This document shows, in pieces, positions 1 to 8,769 of a stretch of 64,000 nucleotides of DNA (the stretch's first letter is position 1; each line of letters begins with the position of its first letter). The notes under the pieces are model-generated. The model saw nothing but the letters and a program-made list of their open reading frames with translations. It ran no database searches and was not told where the DNA came from. This DNA comes from Saprospiraceae bacterium (lineage in GTDB: Bacteria; Bacteroidota; Bacteroidia; Chitinophagales; Saprospiraceae): contig JAHDGU010000005.1 of the NCBI GenBank assembly GCA_020627535.1, positions 124,001-188,000 on the forward strand, in the 5' to 3' direction. A program made the position numbers and the translations under genes.

Positions 1-207
1 GGTGTAAATGAGACCAACAAAAGCAAGACCGGAGAATAGCGCATTGACTGCCCCGAACATATCTCCGATCGTGCCGCGGTCGGACCAATTTGGTGATATG
101 TAGTATATGATGATCGCGGATAGTAGCCATATTATGATAATGGCTATTACCATGTAGCCAAGTACATTTCTCGAGTTGGTATTCTTGGTAGTTTTTTCAG
201 TGGGCAT
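1..207 (-). CDS. N-terminal part of a small membrane protein (cut by window edge)
   Basis: Only the first 69 codons are present; the gene runs off the left edge. The product starts MPTEKTTKNT, has a hydrophobic segment at about residues 16-37, then a polar stretch with WSDRGTIGDMFGAVNALF and a second hydrophobic segment. From memory, the GDMFGAVNALFSGLAF-type block is common in two-helix proteins, some of them annotated as putative phage abortive-infection (putAbiC-like) proteins, but the rest of the protein would be needed to say so. Its ATG overlaps the last 11 bases of the upstream MscS gene on the same strand, which suggests co-transcription and possible translational coupling. Confidence 0.6.
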   Translation of the reverse strand, partial: MPTEKTTKNTNSRNVLGYMVIAIIIIWLLSAIIIYYISPNWSDRGTIGDMFGAVNALFSGLAFVGLIYT

Positions 208-1051
208 CAGTCTTTGAGTCTTTCTTAAGCACTACAGTGCGATATGGATAGGGGATCTCAATCCCATGTTGAGCATACTCTTCCTTTATTCTCTTTAAAG
301 TATCCCAATGTAGTTGAATTGCCGATTCAGTATCTTGAGTCCAGACGAAAGTGCGGAGAGTAATGCTGAAGTCACCCAATGCGACCACATTCACAGGCAC
401 GGCATCGCGACCCTCAGATTTCATTTGTTCATCCCTGGTGTCTATGAAGTTGGGGTGGGAGATGATGATATCCCTTAGTATCGAAGATGCAAGATCTAGG
501 TCGCAATCATACGCCACACCAATATCAATCTGTCGTCTGATTTTCTTATCGATGATACTGCTATTGATGATAGTATCTTCACTGATGACACTGTTGGGTA
601 TGATGATACGTCGATGTTGAACATCTCGGACGACAGTATGTCTGAGGGTGATCTCTTCGATCACTCCACGATGATTTCCAGAGGTTTCGATAATGTCACC
701 TACGCGAAATGGCTTAAATATCAAGACAAATATGCCTCCGATAATATTTGCGACAGCCTTTTGGGAGGCAAAGCCTAGTACGGCTGCTAATATTCCAGCA
801 CTTGCAAATAGCGCTGCGCCGAGCGACTTAAAGTAGGGGATCTTATGAATGATCCAAAATGTACCGATCGAATACAGAATAAAACTAATAGAGTTCTTAA
901 GGAAAATGAAATTGGTAGGATCTGCATGTAGATCTTGACTATTCTTCTTGATGAAGAAATTAATTGACTTCCTCAGTACAAATGAAATGAGACTAACTAC
1001 GAGAAGCGTGCCGACAATAAGAATGATATATGAAAAATATTCTTTGTACAT
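197..1051 (-). CDS. Small-conductance mechanosensitive channel, MscS family
   Basis: Inner-membrane channel expected to open on membrane tension and release solutes on hypo-osmotic shock. The 284-residue product has three hydrophobic segments near residues 8-28, 48-65 and 75-100. The third carries the Ala/Gly-rich pore-helix pattern of MscS (ASAGILAAVLGFASQ) and is followed by the beta domain (PFRVGDIIE, RHTVV, IIIPNS). The size matches short MscS proteins. A second, distinct MscS gene lies at 8770-9654. The stop overlaps the start of the truncated downstream membrane protein. Confidence 0.9.
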   Translation of the reverse strand: MYKEYFSYIILIVGTLLVVSLISFVLRKSINFFIKKNSQDLHADPTNFIFLKNSISFILYSIGTFWIIHKIPYFKSLGAALFASAGILAAVLGFASQKAVANIIGGIFVLIFKPFRVGDIIETSGNHRGVIEEITLRHTVVRDVQHRRIIIPNSVISEDTIINSSIIDKKIRRQIDIGVAYDCDLDLASSILRDIIISHPNFIDTRDEQMKSEGRDAVPVNVVALGDFSITLRTFVWTQDTESAIQLHWDTLKRIKEEYAQHGIEIPYPYRTVVLKKDSKTDAH

Positions 1052-1104
1052 ATGGACTCTAGAAATGTAGAATTCCTATTGGAGTATACTTCGCTCTATC
1101 TCAT

Positions 1105-1629
1105 TCACTTTGTGATTTCAATGCCATTTGTAACAAAAGCAAATCCTTTGTTGCCTGTTTCACCCACCATGACGGCCTGGATGACCGGTTTTAATGAGCT
1201 CTCTGTACCGCTAAGGCTAAGGTAGAAATTGGCTCCGGAGCCACCGGTATCGTCTTCTTTTTCGATGACATAGTTAATTGTGCCCATTGGCCCTAAGCCT
1301 ATAGTCGCATCTAGATATTTTCTGACGAGATCCCCTTCAGTATTGTAGTAGTCGATACGCGAGACGAAAATTGAGTCTGATTCACTGGTATTTCTGATGC
1401 TAAGTGTTGCAGAAAGGAGCTCCTCTTGCCGGACTGCATCGACATAAATGTCGGAGTAAATCGGAACATAGTAATTAGCTTGATATGGCAGGTTACCCAG
1501 ACTCATAGAGGTGCCCACTTCTAATGAGCGAAGCTCATCAGATCCTTCTTGGTTGATATTCGGGTCCGGCTGCTCACAGGCTAGGATGACTATGACGCAA
1601 AATGAGGCGATGGCAAGAAATTTCATCAT
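1105..1629 (-). CDS. DUF3124-like lipoprotein
   Basis: I start the gene at the paired ATG codons at 1629/1626, giving about 175 residues beginning MMKFLAIASF. A longer open frame to 1707 would run into the potassium transporter gene. The N-terminus is a lipoprotein signal with lipobox ILAC, so the protein should be membrane-anchored outside the cytoplasm. The body (PYQANYYVPIYSDIY, LSIRNTS, LDATIGLGPMGTINYVI) resembles DUF3124, a family of unknown function. It follows the ktrB-like gene closely on the same strand, so the two are probably one transcript. Confidence 0.7.
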   Translation of the reverse strand: MMKFLAIASFCVIVILACEQPDPNINQEGSDELRSLEVGTSMSLGNLPYQANYYVPIYSDIYVDAVRQEELLSATLSIRNTSESDSIFVSRIDYYNTEGDLVRKYLDATIGLGPMGTINYVIEKEDDTGGSGANFYLSLSGTESSLKPVIQAVMVGETGNKGFAFVTNGIEITK

Positions 1630-1642
1630 ATGAATATAGACT

Positions 1643-2983
1643 TTATACAGCGATATCTTCGATTTGTTGTTTGGTTCGTACCAGCGGTGCTTGGTTTGTG
1701 AGAGCAAGTCCTAGCGTCAGCACGCCAAGTCGACCAATAAACATGAGGATGGCAATGATGATCTTACCCCAATCAGAAAGCTCAGGGGTGATACCAGTTG
1801 AGAGGCCGACTGTACTTAAGGCGCTTACGGCTTCAAATAGCAAGTTGGCAAATGGGATCACCTGGCAATCCGTCATGGTCAGCAACCATAGTCCAAGGAT
1901 AAGCACTGCGCCGTACAGAATCGCTGAGGCTGTCGCCAAATACACCTTGTTAGATGGTATCTCTTTATGTAGGAATACGATGTGCGGTTTGCGTCTAAGA
2001 ATAGAAACAAGTACGGCGAATAGTGCAGTGATGGATGTCGTCTTAATGCCTCCACCTGTTCCTGCGGGAGAGGCACCAATGACCATGATGATGATCAATA
2101 GAAAGTAGCTACTTGTGCTGATCAATGTCATATCGACATTGTTAAATCCGACTGTGGTGTGTGCAGAAATGGCTTGGAATATTGAGACAGATAGAACATT
2201 GTGCCAGGTGCTCTCAGTGCTGATCTCATTGATGACAATGCCAATTGCTCCGAGCACACATATCAACAAGGTAGTTATCAGTATGATGCGCGATGTCAAT
2301 GTAATGCGCTTCCTCTGACCTGAGATTTTGAGCCAGAAGTCTAGAAGGACAATGAAGCCGATGCTCCCCAGAAGGGATAAAATGAGGACAATAGAATTCA
2401 CACCAGGTGAATCGACGAAGCGCTCTAGCGAATTATTGAAAGTGCTAAATCCAGCTGTACAGAATGCTGACACGCTATGGAAAAGAGCATGCCAAAGAGC
2501 CTGAGGCACGTCATTTTGCTGGAAAGCATAGTAGAGTGCGATGGTGCCAACTAGCTCAATCACAATGGTGAAGATCATCACACTATAGATAAAAGTGAGC
2601 AATGGGTAGCGATCCGGCAATGAGAACTCCATCTTGAGGAGCTTTACAGAAAGCTTGGGGATGCTCCGAGGATCACGGAGGACGAAGAAGGAAATCAAGG
2701 CCATGTAGCCAATACCGCCGAGTTGTATGAAGACTAAACTAGTAATCTGTCCAGCCAGATTAAATACTTGTGCAAAGTTAGCTGGGCTCAATCCAGTCGT
2801 GCTTACAATGCTACTAGCGAAGAATACTTGATCAACGAAACTTATGTCCTTTGCTTGAAACCATGGTAGCATAAGAATCAGAAAGCACAGGAGTGTCAAT
2901 GAGGCGTAACCTTGAATGAGAAACTTTTGAGCAGTCTTGTCACTCTTACTTTTTTTGTCCAGCCAGTCTCGAATCTTGGTCAT
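1643..2983 (-). CDS. Potassium uptake transporter, TrkH/KtrB family
   Basis: Membrane subunit of a Ktr/Trk-type K+ uptake system. The 446-residue product shows four pore-loop repeats with selectivity-filter glycines: VSTTGLS near residue 60, FCTAGFS near 170, HTTVGFN near 275 and LSTVGLS near 390, each between hydrophobic helices. The size fits KtrB. No TrkA/KtrA nucleotide-binding gene is adjacent, so the regulatory subunit must lie elsewhere. The gene is divergent from the homogentisate dioxygenase gene, with a 96-base spacer. Confidence 0.92.
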   Translation of the reverse strand: MTKIRDWLDKKSKSDKTAQKFLIQGYASLTLLCFLILMLPWFQAKDISFVDQVFFASSIVSTTGLSPANFAQVFNLAGQITSLVFIQLGGIGYMALISFFVLRDPRSIPKLSVKLLKMEFSLPDRYPLLTFIYSVMIFTIVIELVGTIALYYAFQQNDVPQALWHALFHSVSAFCTAGFSTFNNSLERFVDSPGVNSIVLILSLLGSIGFIVLLDFWLKISGQRKRITLTSRIILITTLLICVLGAIGIVINEISTESTWHNVLSVSIFQAISAHTTVGFNNVDMTLISTSSYFLLIIIMVIGASPAGTGGGIKTTSITALFAVLVSILRRKPHIVFLHKEIPSNKVYLATASAILYGAVLILGLWLLTMTDCQVIPFANLLFEAVSALSTVGLSTGITPELSDWGKIIIAILMFIGRLGVLTLGLALTNQAPLVRTKQQIEDIAV

Positions 2984-3079
2984 AGCGAAAATATAGGCAA
3001 TTCGTCCAATATCGTGGAGCCTTCTGTAACTTAGCTATGACAAAAGAAGGGTTCAAACTCTCATGAAACCAGCATAAAC

Positions 3080-4237
3080 ATGCCAATCTATCATCATCTC
3101 GGGCGCATACCACCCAAGCGTCATACAATCTTTGAAAATGGAAAGGGCCTCTATTATGAGCAGCTCTTTGGGACTATCGGCTTTGATGGTATGTCAACCC
3201 TGATGTATCACATCCATAGACCGACGCAGGTCAAAGAGATCTTGCGCAGCATCGATATGACCCCACAGATAGCCGTTGAGAAAAACATGACGGCACGAAA
3301 ACTTATCAGCTGGGACGTACCACCACAAGATGATTTTTTGGATGCGCGCAAAGTGCTCCTCGCCAACAAAGATGTATATGTCGGTGTTGCTGCTCCAAAA
3401 AAATCCATGACAGACTACTTCTACAAGAATGTGGATGCCGATGAGATGCTCTTTATTCATCGCGGCACTGGTCGACTGAAGACCATCATGGGAAGTATTC
3501 CCTTTGAGTATGGTGACTATTTGATCATTCCACGTGGTATGATCTATCAGATTGAATTTGATACAGAAGACAATCGCATATTTTTTGCAGAATCATTTCA
3601 CCCTATTTATACACCCAAGAGATATAGAAATTGGTTTGGGCAATTACTAGAACACTCACCATTTTGTGAGAGAGATTACATTTTACCACGTGACCTTGAG
3701 ACTCATGATGAAAGAGGATCTTTTTTGATGAAAATCAAAAAGCAGTCCACTCTACATGAGCTCGAGTACGCAACACATCCATTTGATGTGGTGGGATGGG
3801 ATGGCTATAATTTCCCTTATGGCTTTTCGATTCACAATTTTGAGCCAATTACAGGACGCGTCCATCAGCCTCCTCCAGTACATCAGACATTTGAGACCAG
3901 TGCATTTGTGATTTGTAGTTTTTGTCCGAGACTTTATGATTACCATCCCAAGAGCATTCCAGCTCCTTACAATCATTCCAATATTGATAGTGATGAGGTG
4001 CTGTATTATGTGGATGGTGATTTTATGAGTCGGACCAATATTGCCCCTGGACATATATCCCTTCATCCAGCAGGCATTCCTCATGGTCCTCACCCGGGCA
4101 CATATGAGGCAAGTATAGGTCAAAAGGAAACACATGAGCTAGCCGTGATGATCGATACGTTCAAGCCACTACAAATTACCAAGGAGGCCTTGAAGATCGA
4201 TGATGGGAAATACTATAAATCCTGGCTTGAACACTAG
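3080..4237 (+). CDS. hmgA: Homogentisate 1,2-dioxygenase
   Basis: Iron-dependent enzyme that opens the homogentisate ring to maleylacetoacetate in tyrosine/phenylalanine catabolism. The 385-residue product has the cupin-type fold motifs of the family: MLFIHRGTGRL in the N-terminal half, YHPKSIPAPYNHSN in the active-site region, and the C-terminal HPAGIPHGPHPGTYEAS block that holds iron-ligand histidines. The start ATG has no competing upstream start. Fumarylacetoacetase follows after 39 bases, so the two form a catabolic operon. Confidence 0.95.
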   Translation: MPIYHHLGRIPPKRHTIFENGKGLYYEQLFGTIGFDGMSTLMYHIHRPTQVKEILRSIDMTPQIAVEKNMTARKLISWDVPPQDDFLDARKVLLANKDVYVGVAAPKKSMTDYFYKNVDADEMLFIHRGTGRLKTIMGSIPFEYGDYLIIPRGMIYQIEFDTEDNRIFFAESFHPIYTPKRYRNWFGQLLEHSPFCERDYILPRDLETHDERGSFLMKIKKQSTLHELEYATHPFDVVGWDGYNFPYGFSIHNFEPITGRVHQPPPVHQTFETSAFVICSFCPRLYDYHPKSIPAPYNHSNIDSDEVLYYVDGDFMSRTNIAPGHISLHPAGIPHGPHPGTYEASIGQKETHELAVMIDTFKPLQITKEALKIDDGKYYKSWLEH

Positions 4238-4276
4238 AGTTGCTCTGGTCTATTTATTGATTACTAATTTCTAACT

Positions 4277-5494
4277 ATGATTTCTATTTCAGATCAATCT
4301 GATTTTTCTATACACAATATTCCATTTGGTATATTTTCTACTGCAGACCGTTCTAAGAGAGCAGGTTGTGCTATCGGTCATCAGATCATAGACTTGCAGG
4401 TACTCGCCGACAAGATCGACCTTGGATTTGATAGACAAGTTCTCAGTGCTGAGACACTCAATAATTTTATTGGTCTTGGAAAGCAAGTCACTTCTCACTT
4501 GAGAGCAAGAATCCAAGCGTGGTTGAGAGATGATGCATCTGTACTATATGCCCAGGAGGGCATATTTGTCGAGCAATCTGATGCTCAGATGCATATGCCA
4601 GTCCATGTAGGGGACTACACTGATTTTTACTCCAGTATTGAGCACGCGACCAATGTGGGAAAGATGTTTAGAGATCCAGCCAATGCCTTGTTGCCCAATT
4701 GGAGGCACTTGCCGGTAGGCTATCACGGTCGAGCATCGTCGATCGTTGTCTCTGGTGCTCCATTACATAGGCCTTGTGGTCAGTTGATGCCTAAAGGTGC
4801 CGATCAGCCGATCTATGGACCAACGGGGAGACTTGATTTTGAGTTAGAGATGGCTTTTATTATTGGGAAAGAGAATGGTCTGGGAAATCCTATTTCGGTG
4901 AATGATGCCGAAGATTATATTTTTGGTATGGTCATATTTAATGACTGGTCAGCACGCGATATCCAAAAATGGGAATATGTGCCTTTGGGTCCATTTTTGG
5001 GTAAAAATTTTGGCTCGTCGATCTCGCCTTGGATTGTCACTATGGAGGCGCTCGATCATTTTCGCGTAAGCGGGCCTACACAGCAGCCTGCGGTGCTGGA
5101 CTATCTGAGTTCAAGCGGTGATCGCAATTACGATATTTCTCTAGAAGTGGGCATTCAGCCGCATGGTAGCGAGGAGGCCGTAGTATGTCGATCAAACTTT
5201 AAGTACATGTACTGGAATATGTGTCAGCAATTGGCACACCATACTGTCAATGGGTGCAATGTCAGGATCGGAGACATGCTGGCATCTGGTACCATTTCTG
5301 GTAAGGATGAGAGCTCCTATGGGTCGATGCTTGAACTGTCTTGGGCTGGGTCAAAGTCTCTACCAATGACAGATGGTACAGAGCGTAAATTTATCCATGA
5401 TGGAGATACAGTGAAGATGCGGGCTTTCGCCCAAAAAGACGGTCGCCGAGTAGGATTTGGTGAAGTGAGCACCCAAATTTTGCCTCATAAATAG
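4277..5494 (+). CDS. fahA: Fumarylacetoacetase
   Basis: Last enzyme of tyrosine degradation, cleaving fumarylacetoacetate to fumarate and acetoacetate. The 405 residues match full-length FAH: an N-terminal SH3-like domain (about 1-120), then the catalytic domain with DYTDFYSSIEHATN, PVGYHGRASSIVVSG, the metal-ligand region LDFELEMAFIIG and FNDWSARDIQKWEYVPLGPF. It sits directly after hmgA. No maleylacetoacetate isomerase or 4-hydroxyphenylpyruvate dioxygenase gene is beside it. Two 16-base hairpin motifs lie within the gene (5058 and 5421). Confidence 0.95.
   Translation: MISISDQSDFSIHNIPFGIFSTADRSKRAGCAIGHQIIDLQVLADKIDLGFDRQVLSAETLNNFIGLGKQVTSHLRARIQAWLRDDASVLYAQEGIFVEQSDAQMHMPVHVGDYTDFYSSIEHATNVGKMFRDPANALLPNWRHLPVGYHGRASSIVVSGAPLHRPCGQLMPKGADQPIYGPTGRLDFELEMAFIIGKENGLGNPISVNDAEDYIFGMVIFNDWSARDIQKWEYVPLGPFLGKNFGSSISPWIVTMEALDHFRVSGPTQQPAVLDYLSSSGDRNYDISLEVGIQPHGSEEAVVCRSNFKYMYWNMCQQLAHHTVNGCNVRIGDMLASGTISGKDESSYGSMLELSWAGSKSLPMTDGTERKFIHDGDTVKMRAFAQKDGRRVGFGEVSTQILPHK
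5421..5436 (+). repeat. Iterated hairpin GGGC-TTTC-GCCC-AAAA
   Basis: Near the 3-prime end of fahA, covering codons for RAFAQK. Confidence 0.7.
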
Positions 5495-5569
5495 CCTGAT
5501 ATGGGAGAAATTCTCTTTGATTGGCTTAGGTATTGCCAATAGCATCATATATTCGGAGAAATTCCTGCA

Positions 5570-7594
5570 ATGAAATACTTATCCCCTTTCGTCTTTTGCT
5601 TGACATTGATGTCTATCAATGCTCAAAGAGGTGCTGATTTTGGTCGGAGTTACACTGATGAGATTCCTGATCGATTCATCGTCTCTGTGCCGGAGTTGCG
5701 TGAAAAAATCTATGGGTCTGTCCCCGAAGAATTTTTGGAAGATCAGAAGCCGAGATATCTTTATCAGTTTGCTGATGTTGCCTCACAGCAGATGGCAGAT
5801 CTGCTTACGAGCGGATCCGTGTATAGTGATTGGCCCGCCCTTGAAGAGTATCTCAAGGAGATTCTAGAACGTGTGACACCTGCAGAGATGAAGTCTGAAG
5901 ACTTGATCGAGTTATATGTTGTCAAGGATGGTGCTTTCAATGCATTTATGACGCCATCCGGCAAAATGTTTATCAATGTAGGATTAATAGACTACGTGAA
6001 GGATGAGGCAACGATAGCCGGCATACTAGCTCATGAGTTGGCGCATTTTTATTTGAGTCACTCTCTCGCAAGATTCGTCAAGGGTAATCAAGGTGGTTTC
6101 AAGTCAGGTCTTTTTCGTTCTGGTCGCAAAGCACTGAGTCAGTTTAGCGTGGCCAATGAACTCCAGGCTGACTCTCTTGCTGCCGAGTGGGTGGTGAGAT
6201 CTGATTACAGCATAGATGGTCTCATTAGATCATTTCGTTTGATGAAAGCTATCGGAGAAAAACGCTTGTTATTATATCAAGATGAATGGGAAATCAAAGA
6301 GACGACGCATCCTACATCGGATCGCAGACTACAGTTTTTGGCAAAATTTAAGGTCAAAAATCAATTGGTCGGTGAAGACTTTCTGATCAGTAAGGATATG
6401 TTTCAAGAGCTAAAAGAGGCCGTCAAGCCAGAGATACTGAAATTACATCTAGAGGCTTTCGAATACTCTTCATGTGCAGAAAAGGCTTTGAAGTACCATA
6501 TTCAGGAGACCACGAATCCTGTCTATGTATACTACCTCATGGAGTCAATAAGGCGTAAGTGCTATTTTGATGTGGGTCTTTGGCAAGAAGACTTTATTAC
6601 TCATCGGTACTTTAAGATACTTGATGATGAGAAGGGGAGAAGGAAGGTCAAACTTGACCAAGGTATACTTGATCAGTATCCTTTGAGCTTATTCATTATG
6701 AATAAGAAGGAGATGGAGTCAACAGAAGGCTTGTTTTATTGGCAAGACTCACCAAAGTTTAGAACATTCGAGGAGGCCTTTATCTATTTTGGTAAAGTTG
6801 GAGAATATCTGAATGAACCGGAATGTATCTTGTCAAATGCATTGAGTCTATCGTTCAAGCCTGAACTTTTTCAGCAATATCTCGATGCATATCTTGCGCA
6901 AGATGATATTAGATATCGAGAGTATGCCAAGAGCCTCCGTGAGGGTACGATCAGATCGGGTTTGCCAAATCACACTTTAACAGTTTTCAACAATATGTTG
7001 GCAATCGTAAGGCAAGGGACGGAGGAGATTACCTTGAAGGAGGATTATGATAAGGAGCTCATCATCATGCGTGAATTGATGTCAAAGAGCATGGAGGGAC
7101 AAGAAGGAAGGGAGACAGTTTACCTGCCTGGGATGAAATTTGGAAATCTCAATGATTATAGGATTTTTCTGGAGCTGGAACAATTGACCTTTTCTGCATT
7201 TACCTCTAGAGGTGAGCAGACCCAATTACATGTTCTCGATCCACGATACTGGGATGTGATGAGGAGATACGGCGTGAATGAGATCGAGTTTGTCAATTTT
7301 ATGTACTACGATGTGCGTAAGGTAGATAAGACATTTGAGGGTTATCAAGAGGTCTGTAACACTGACTTTAAGGATCTTCTTGATGAGACAAATCGCAGTA
7401 GATACCTTGATGTTTTCATCAGTAGTGTAAGAGAAAAGGACGATGCACGGATGAAGATCAGGTATTATGGAGGTGAAGACGAACTTTCTTACAAGGATAG
7501 CGGCTATGGGCAAGTAGTAGATATATTAAACGGGAAATTTTCTCGTAAGGAAGAATATGCCAAGAAGCAAGATAGAATTAAACAAATAGACTAG
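5570..7594 (+). CDS. Secreted M48-family metalloprotease with long C-terminal region
   Basis: Predicted zinc protease exported by a signal peptide (MKYLSPFVFCLTLMSINAQ, cleavage after SINAQ). The catalytic domain occupies about residues 60-260: the zinc motif HELAH lies at 155-159 and the third ligand is probably the Glu of NELQADSLAAEW near 200. Residues about 270-674 match nothing I recognise; they are charged and mixed alpha/beta in character, with no clear sorting domain. It is in the same direction as the tyrosine genes, but the 75-base gap and different role suggest it is independent. Confidence 0.8.
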   Translation: MKYLSPFVFCLTLMSINAQRGADFGRSYTDEIPDRFIVSVPELREKIYGSVPEEFLEDQKPRYLYQFADVASQQMADLLTSGSVYSDWPALEEYLKEILERVTPAEMKSEDLIELYVVKDGAFNAFMTPSGKMFINVGLIDYVKDEATIAGILAHELAHFYLSHSLARFVKGNQGGFKSGLFRSGRKALSQFSVANELQADSLAAEWVVRSDYSIDGLIRSFRLMKAIGEKRLLLYQDEWEIKETTHPTSDRRLQFLAKFKVKNQLVGEDFLISKDMFQELKEAVKPEILKLHLEAFEYSSCAEKALKYHIQETTNPVYVYYLMESIRRKCYFDVGLWQEDFITHRYFKILDDEKGRRKVKLDQGILDQYPLSLFIMNKKEMESTEGLFYWQDSPKFRTFEEAFIYFGKVGEYLNEPECILSNALSLSFKPELFQQYLDAYLAQDDIRYREYAKSLREGTIRSGLPNHTLTVFNNMLAIVRQGTEEITLKEDYDKELIIMRELMSKSMEGQEGRETVYLPGMKFGNLNDYRIFLELEQLTFSAFTSRGEQTQLHVLDPRYWDVMRRYGVNEIEFVNFMYYDVRKVDKTFEGYQEVCNTDFKDLLDETNRSRYLDVFISSVREKDDARMKIRYYGGEDELSYKDSGYGQVVDILNGKFSRKEEYAKKQDRIKQID

Positions 7595-7776
7595 TTTTTT
7601 TTATTTCGCTAGACGAAGTTTAAAATATTTTAAGAAAATTTTGAACTATTCTATTGATTGTGGGGTTTATATAGTAATGATTGATATAAATAAGTATAGT
7701 AAATACAGAGTTCTCTAGTCCTTGAGTGTATCTCATCCCTTCCGTAGTATTTATTATTAATTATTTCAATTTCTTT

Positions 7777-8274
7777 ATGAATTATATAGGACTAGACCCT
7801 AAGAAGCTAGTAAGTTTAGCTTCAGAGCTCAATACTTTACTGGCTGACTACCACATTTATTATCAAAACTTAAGGCGATTCCATTGGAACGTGAGTGGTT
7901 CAAGTTTTTTTGACTTGCACAGCCTCTTCGAGACTTTTTATGATCAAGCGAAAGTGCGAATCGATGATATCGCAGAACGTCTGCTTACGCTTGGCTTCAA
8001 GCCAGAAGGACAACTATCTACGTATATAGATATGGCAATGATCCAAGAACCTGCAAAGGACCTTAGCAATGACGATATGATTACCAAGCTTTTGGATGAT
8101 CATCGAGTGCTAATCATCAGAAAGCGTCAAATCCTTCAGATGGCGGCTGCCTGCAACGATGAAGGTACTATCGACTTGATAGCTGGTTTTCTAAGAGAGC
8201 TTGAAAAGCAAAGCTGGAAACTAGATGCATGGCAGAAAGATCGAGCCGTCAATTACCTCAATTATAAGAACTGA
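7777..8274 (+). CDS. dps: Dps-family ferritin-like protein
   Basis: DNA-binding and iron-storing protein of starved or oxidatively stressed cells. I use the ATG at 7777 (165 residues); an upstream in-frame start would add a hydrophobic leader not seen in Dps. The ferroxidase signature is clear: YYQNLRRFHWNVSG, then FFDLHSLFETFYDQAKVRIDDIAERLLTLG. The length is typical. The 5-prime region is very AT-rich (7600-7776). Confidence 0.92.
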   Translation: MNYIGLDPKKLVSLASELNTLLADYHIYYQNLRRFHWNVSGSSFFDLHSLFETFYDQAKVRIDDIAERLLTLGFKPEGQLSTYIDMAMIQEPAKDLSNDDMITKLLDDHRVLIIRKRQILQMAAACNDEGTIDLIAGFLRELEKQSWKLDAWQKDRAVNYLNYKN

Positions 8275-8291
8275 TTTTAAGATCCTGTAGT

Positions 8292-8305
8292 CACTCTTCT
8301 GAGTG
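8292..8305 (+). other. Small hairpin after dps
   Basis: CACTC-TTCT-GAGTG, a five-base stem shortly after the dps stop. It has no following T-run, so a transcription terminator is doubtful. Confidence 0.25.
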
Positions 8306-8403
8306 TGCTATGTCTGAGGGCTAGAAGTGATCATACTACTATTCACTCTAAATAATCAGTAGTCTCATAAAAATTTACATATATGAATAAGATGGAGTAT
8401 TAA

Positions 8404-8664
8404 ATAAAAGCAAAGAAGCACATTGACAACTTATTTGATCAATTGGAACAGCTTGAAAAGAAAAAGGAGGTCTTGGGGGATCATATTTCTGAAGTATATG
8501 ATGCCAGTATATCTAAGCTCCAGGGCTCTAAGGCGGAAGTAGAACAGATGTATCAGGATGTAGAGATGGCTTCAGAGCAGAAGTGGACAGAAGCGCAATC
8601 AGCGTTTTCAAGAGCAACGGACTCATTTCAAAAAGGTATCAACGAGTTAAAGCAGTTGTTTTAA
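8404..8664 (+). CDS. Small coiled-coil protein with unclear start
   Basis: Unknown small soluble protein, heptad-like and rich in Glu, Lys and Gln (IDNLFDQLEQLEKKKEVL, then SEVYDASISKLQGSKAEVEQ), likely a single coiled coil. No ATG opens this frame. An ATG at 8383 is in frame but meets a TAA at 8401 after six codons. Reading resumes at once with ATA AAA GCA AAG. A GGAG sits six bases before the ATA at 8404, a good ribosome-binding spacing. Real options are an ATA or ATT start, a TTG start at 8443, or a nonsense mutation. It lies between dps and an MscS gene, possibly a stress cluster. Confidence 0.5.
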   Translation: MKAKKHIDNLFDQLEQLEKKKEVLGDHISEVYDASISKLQGSKAEVEQMYQDVEMASEQKWTEAQSAFSRATDSFQKGINELKQLF

Positions 8665-8769
8665 TAATGAACAGATAGATTACAGAAAGAAGAAGTTTCG
8701 CAGACTCGATATTATTGATGATGCGATCGTTGTAAGTACAGATCGACTAAACCCAAGCAAAAAAGAGAA

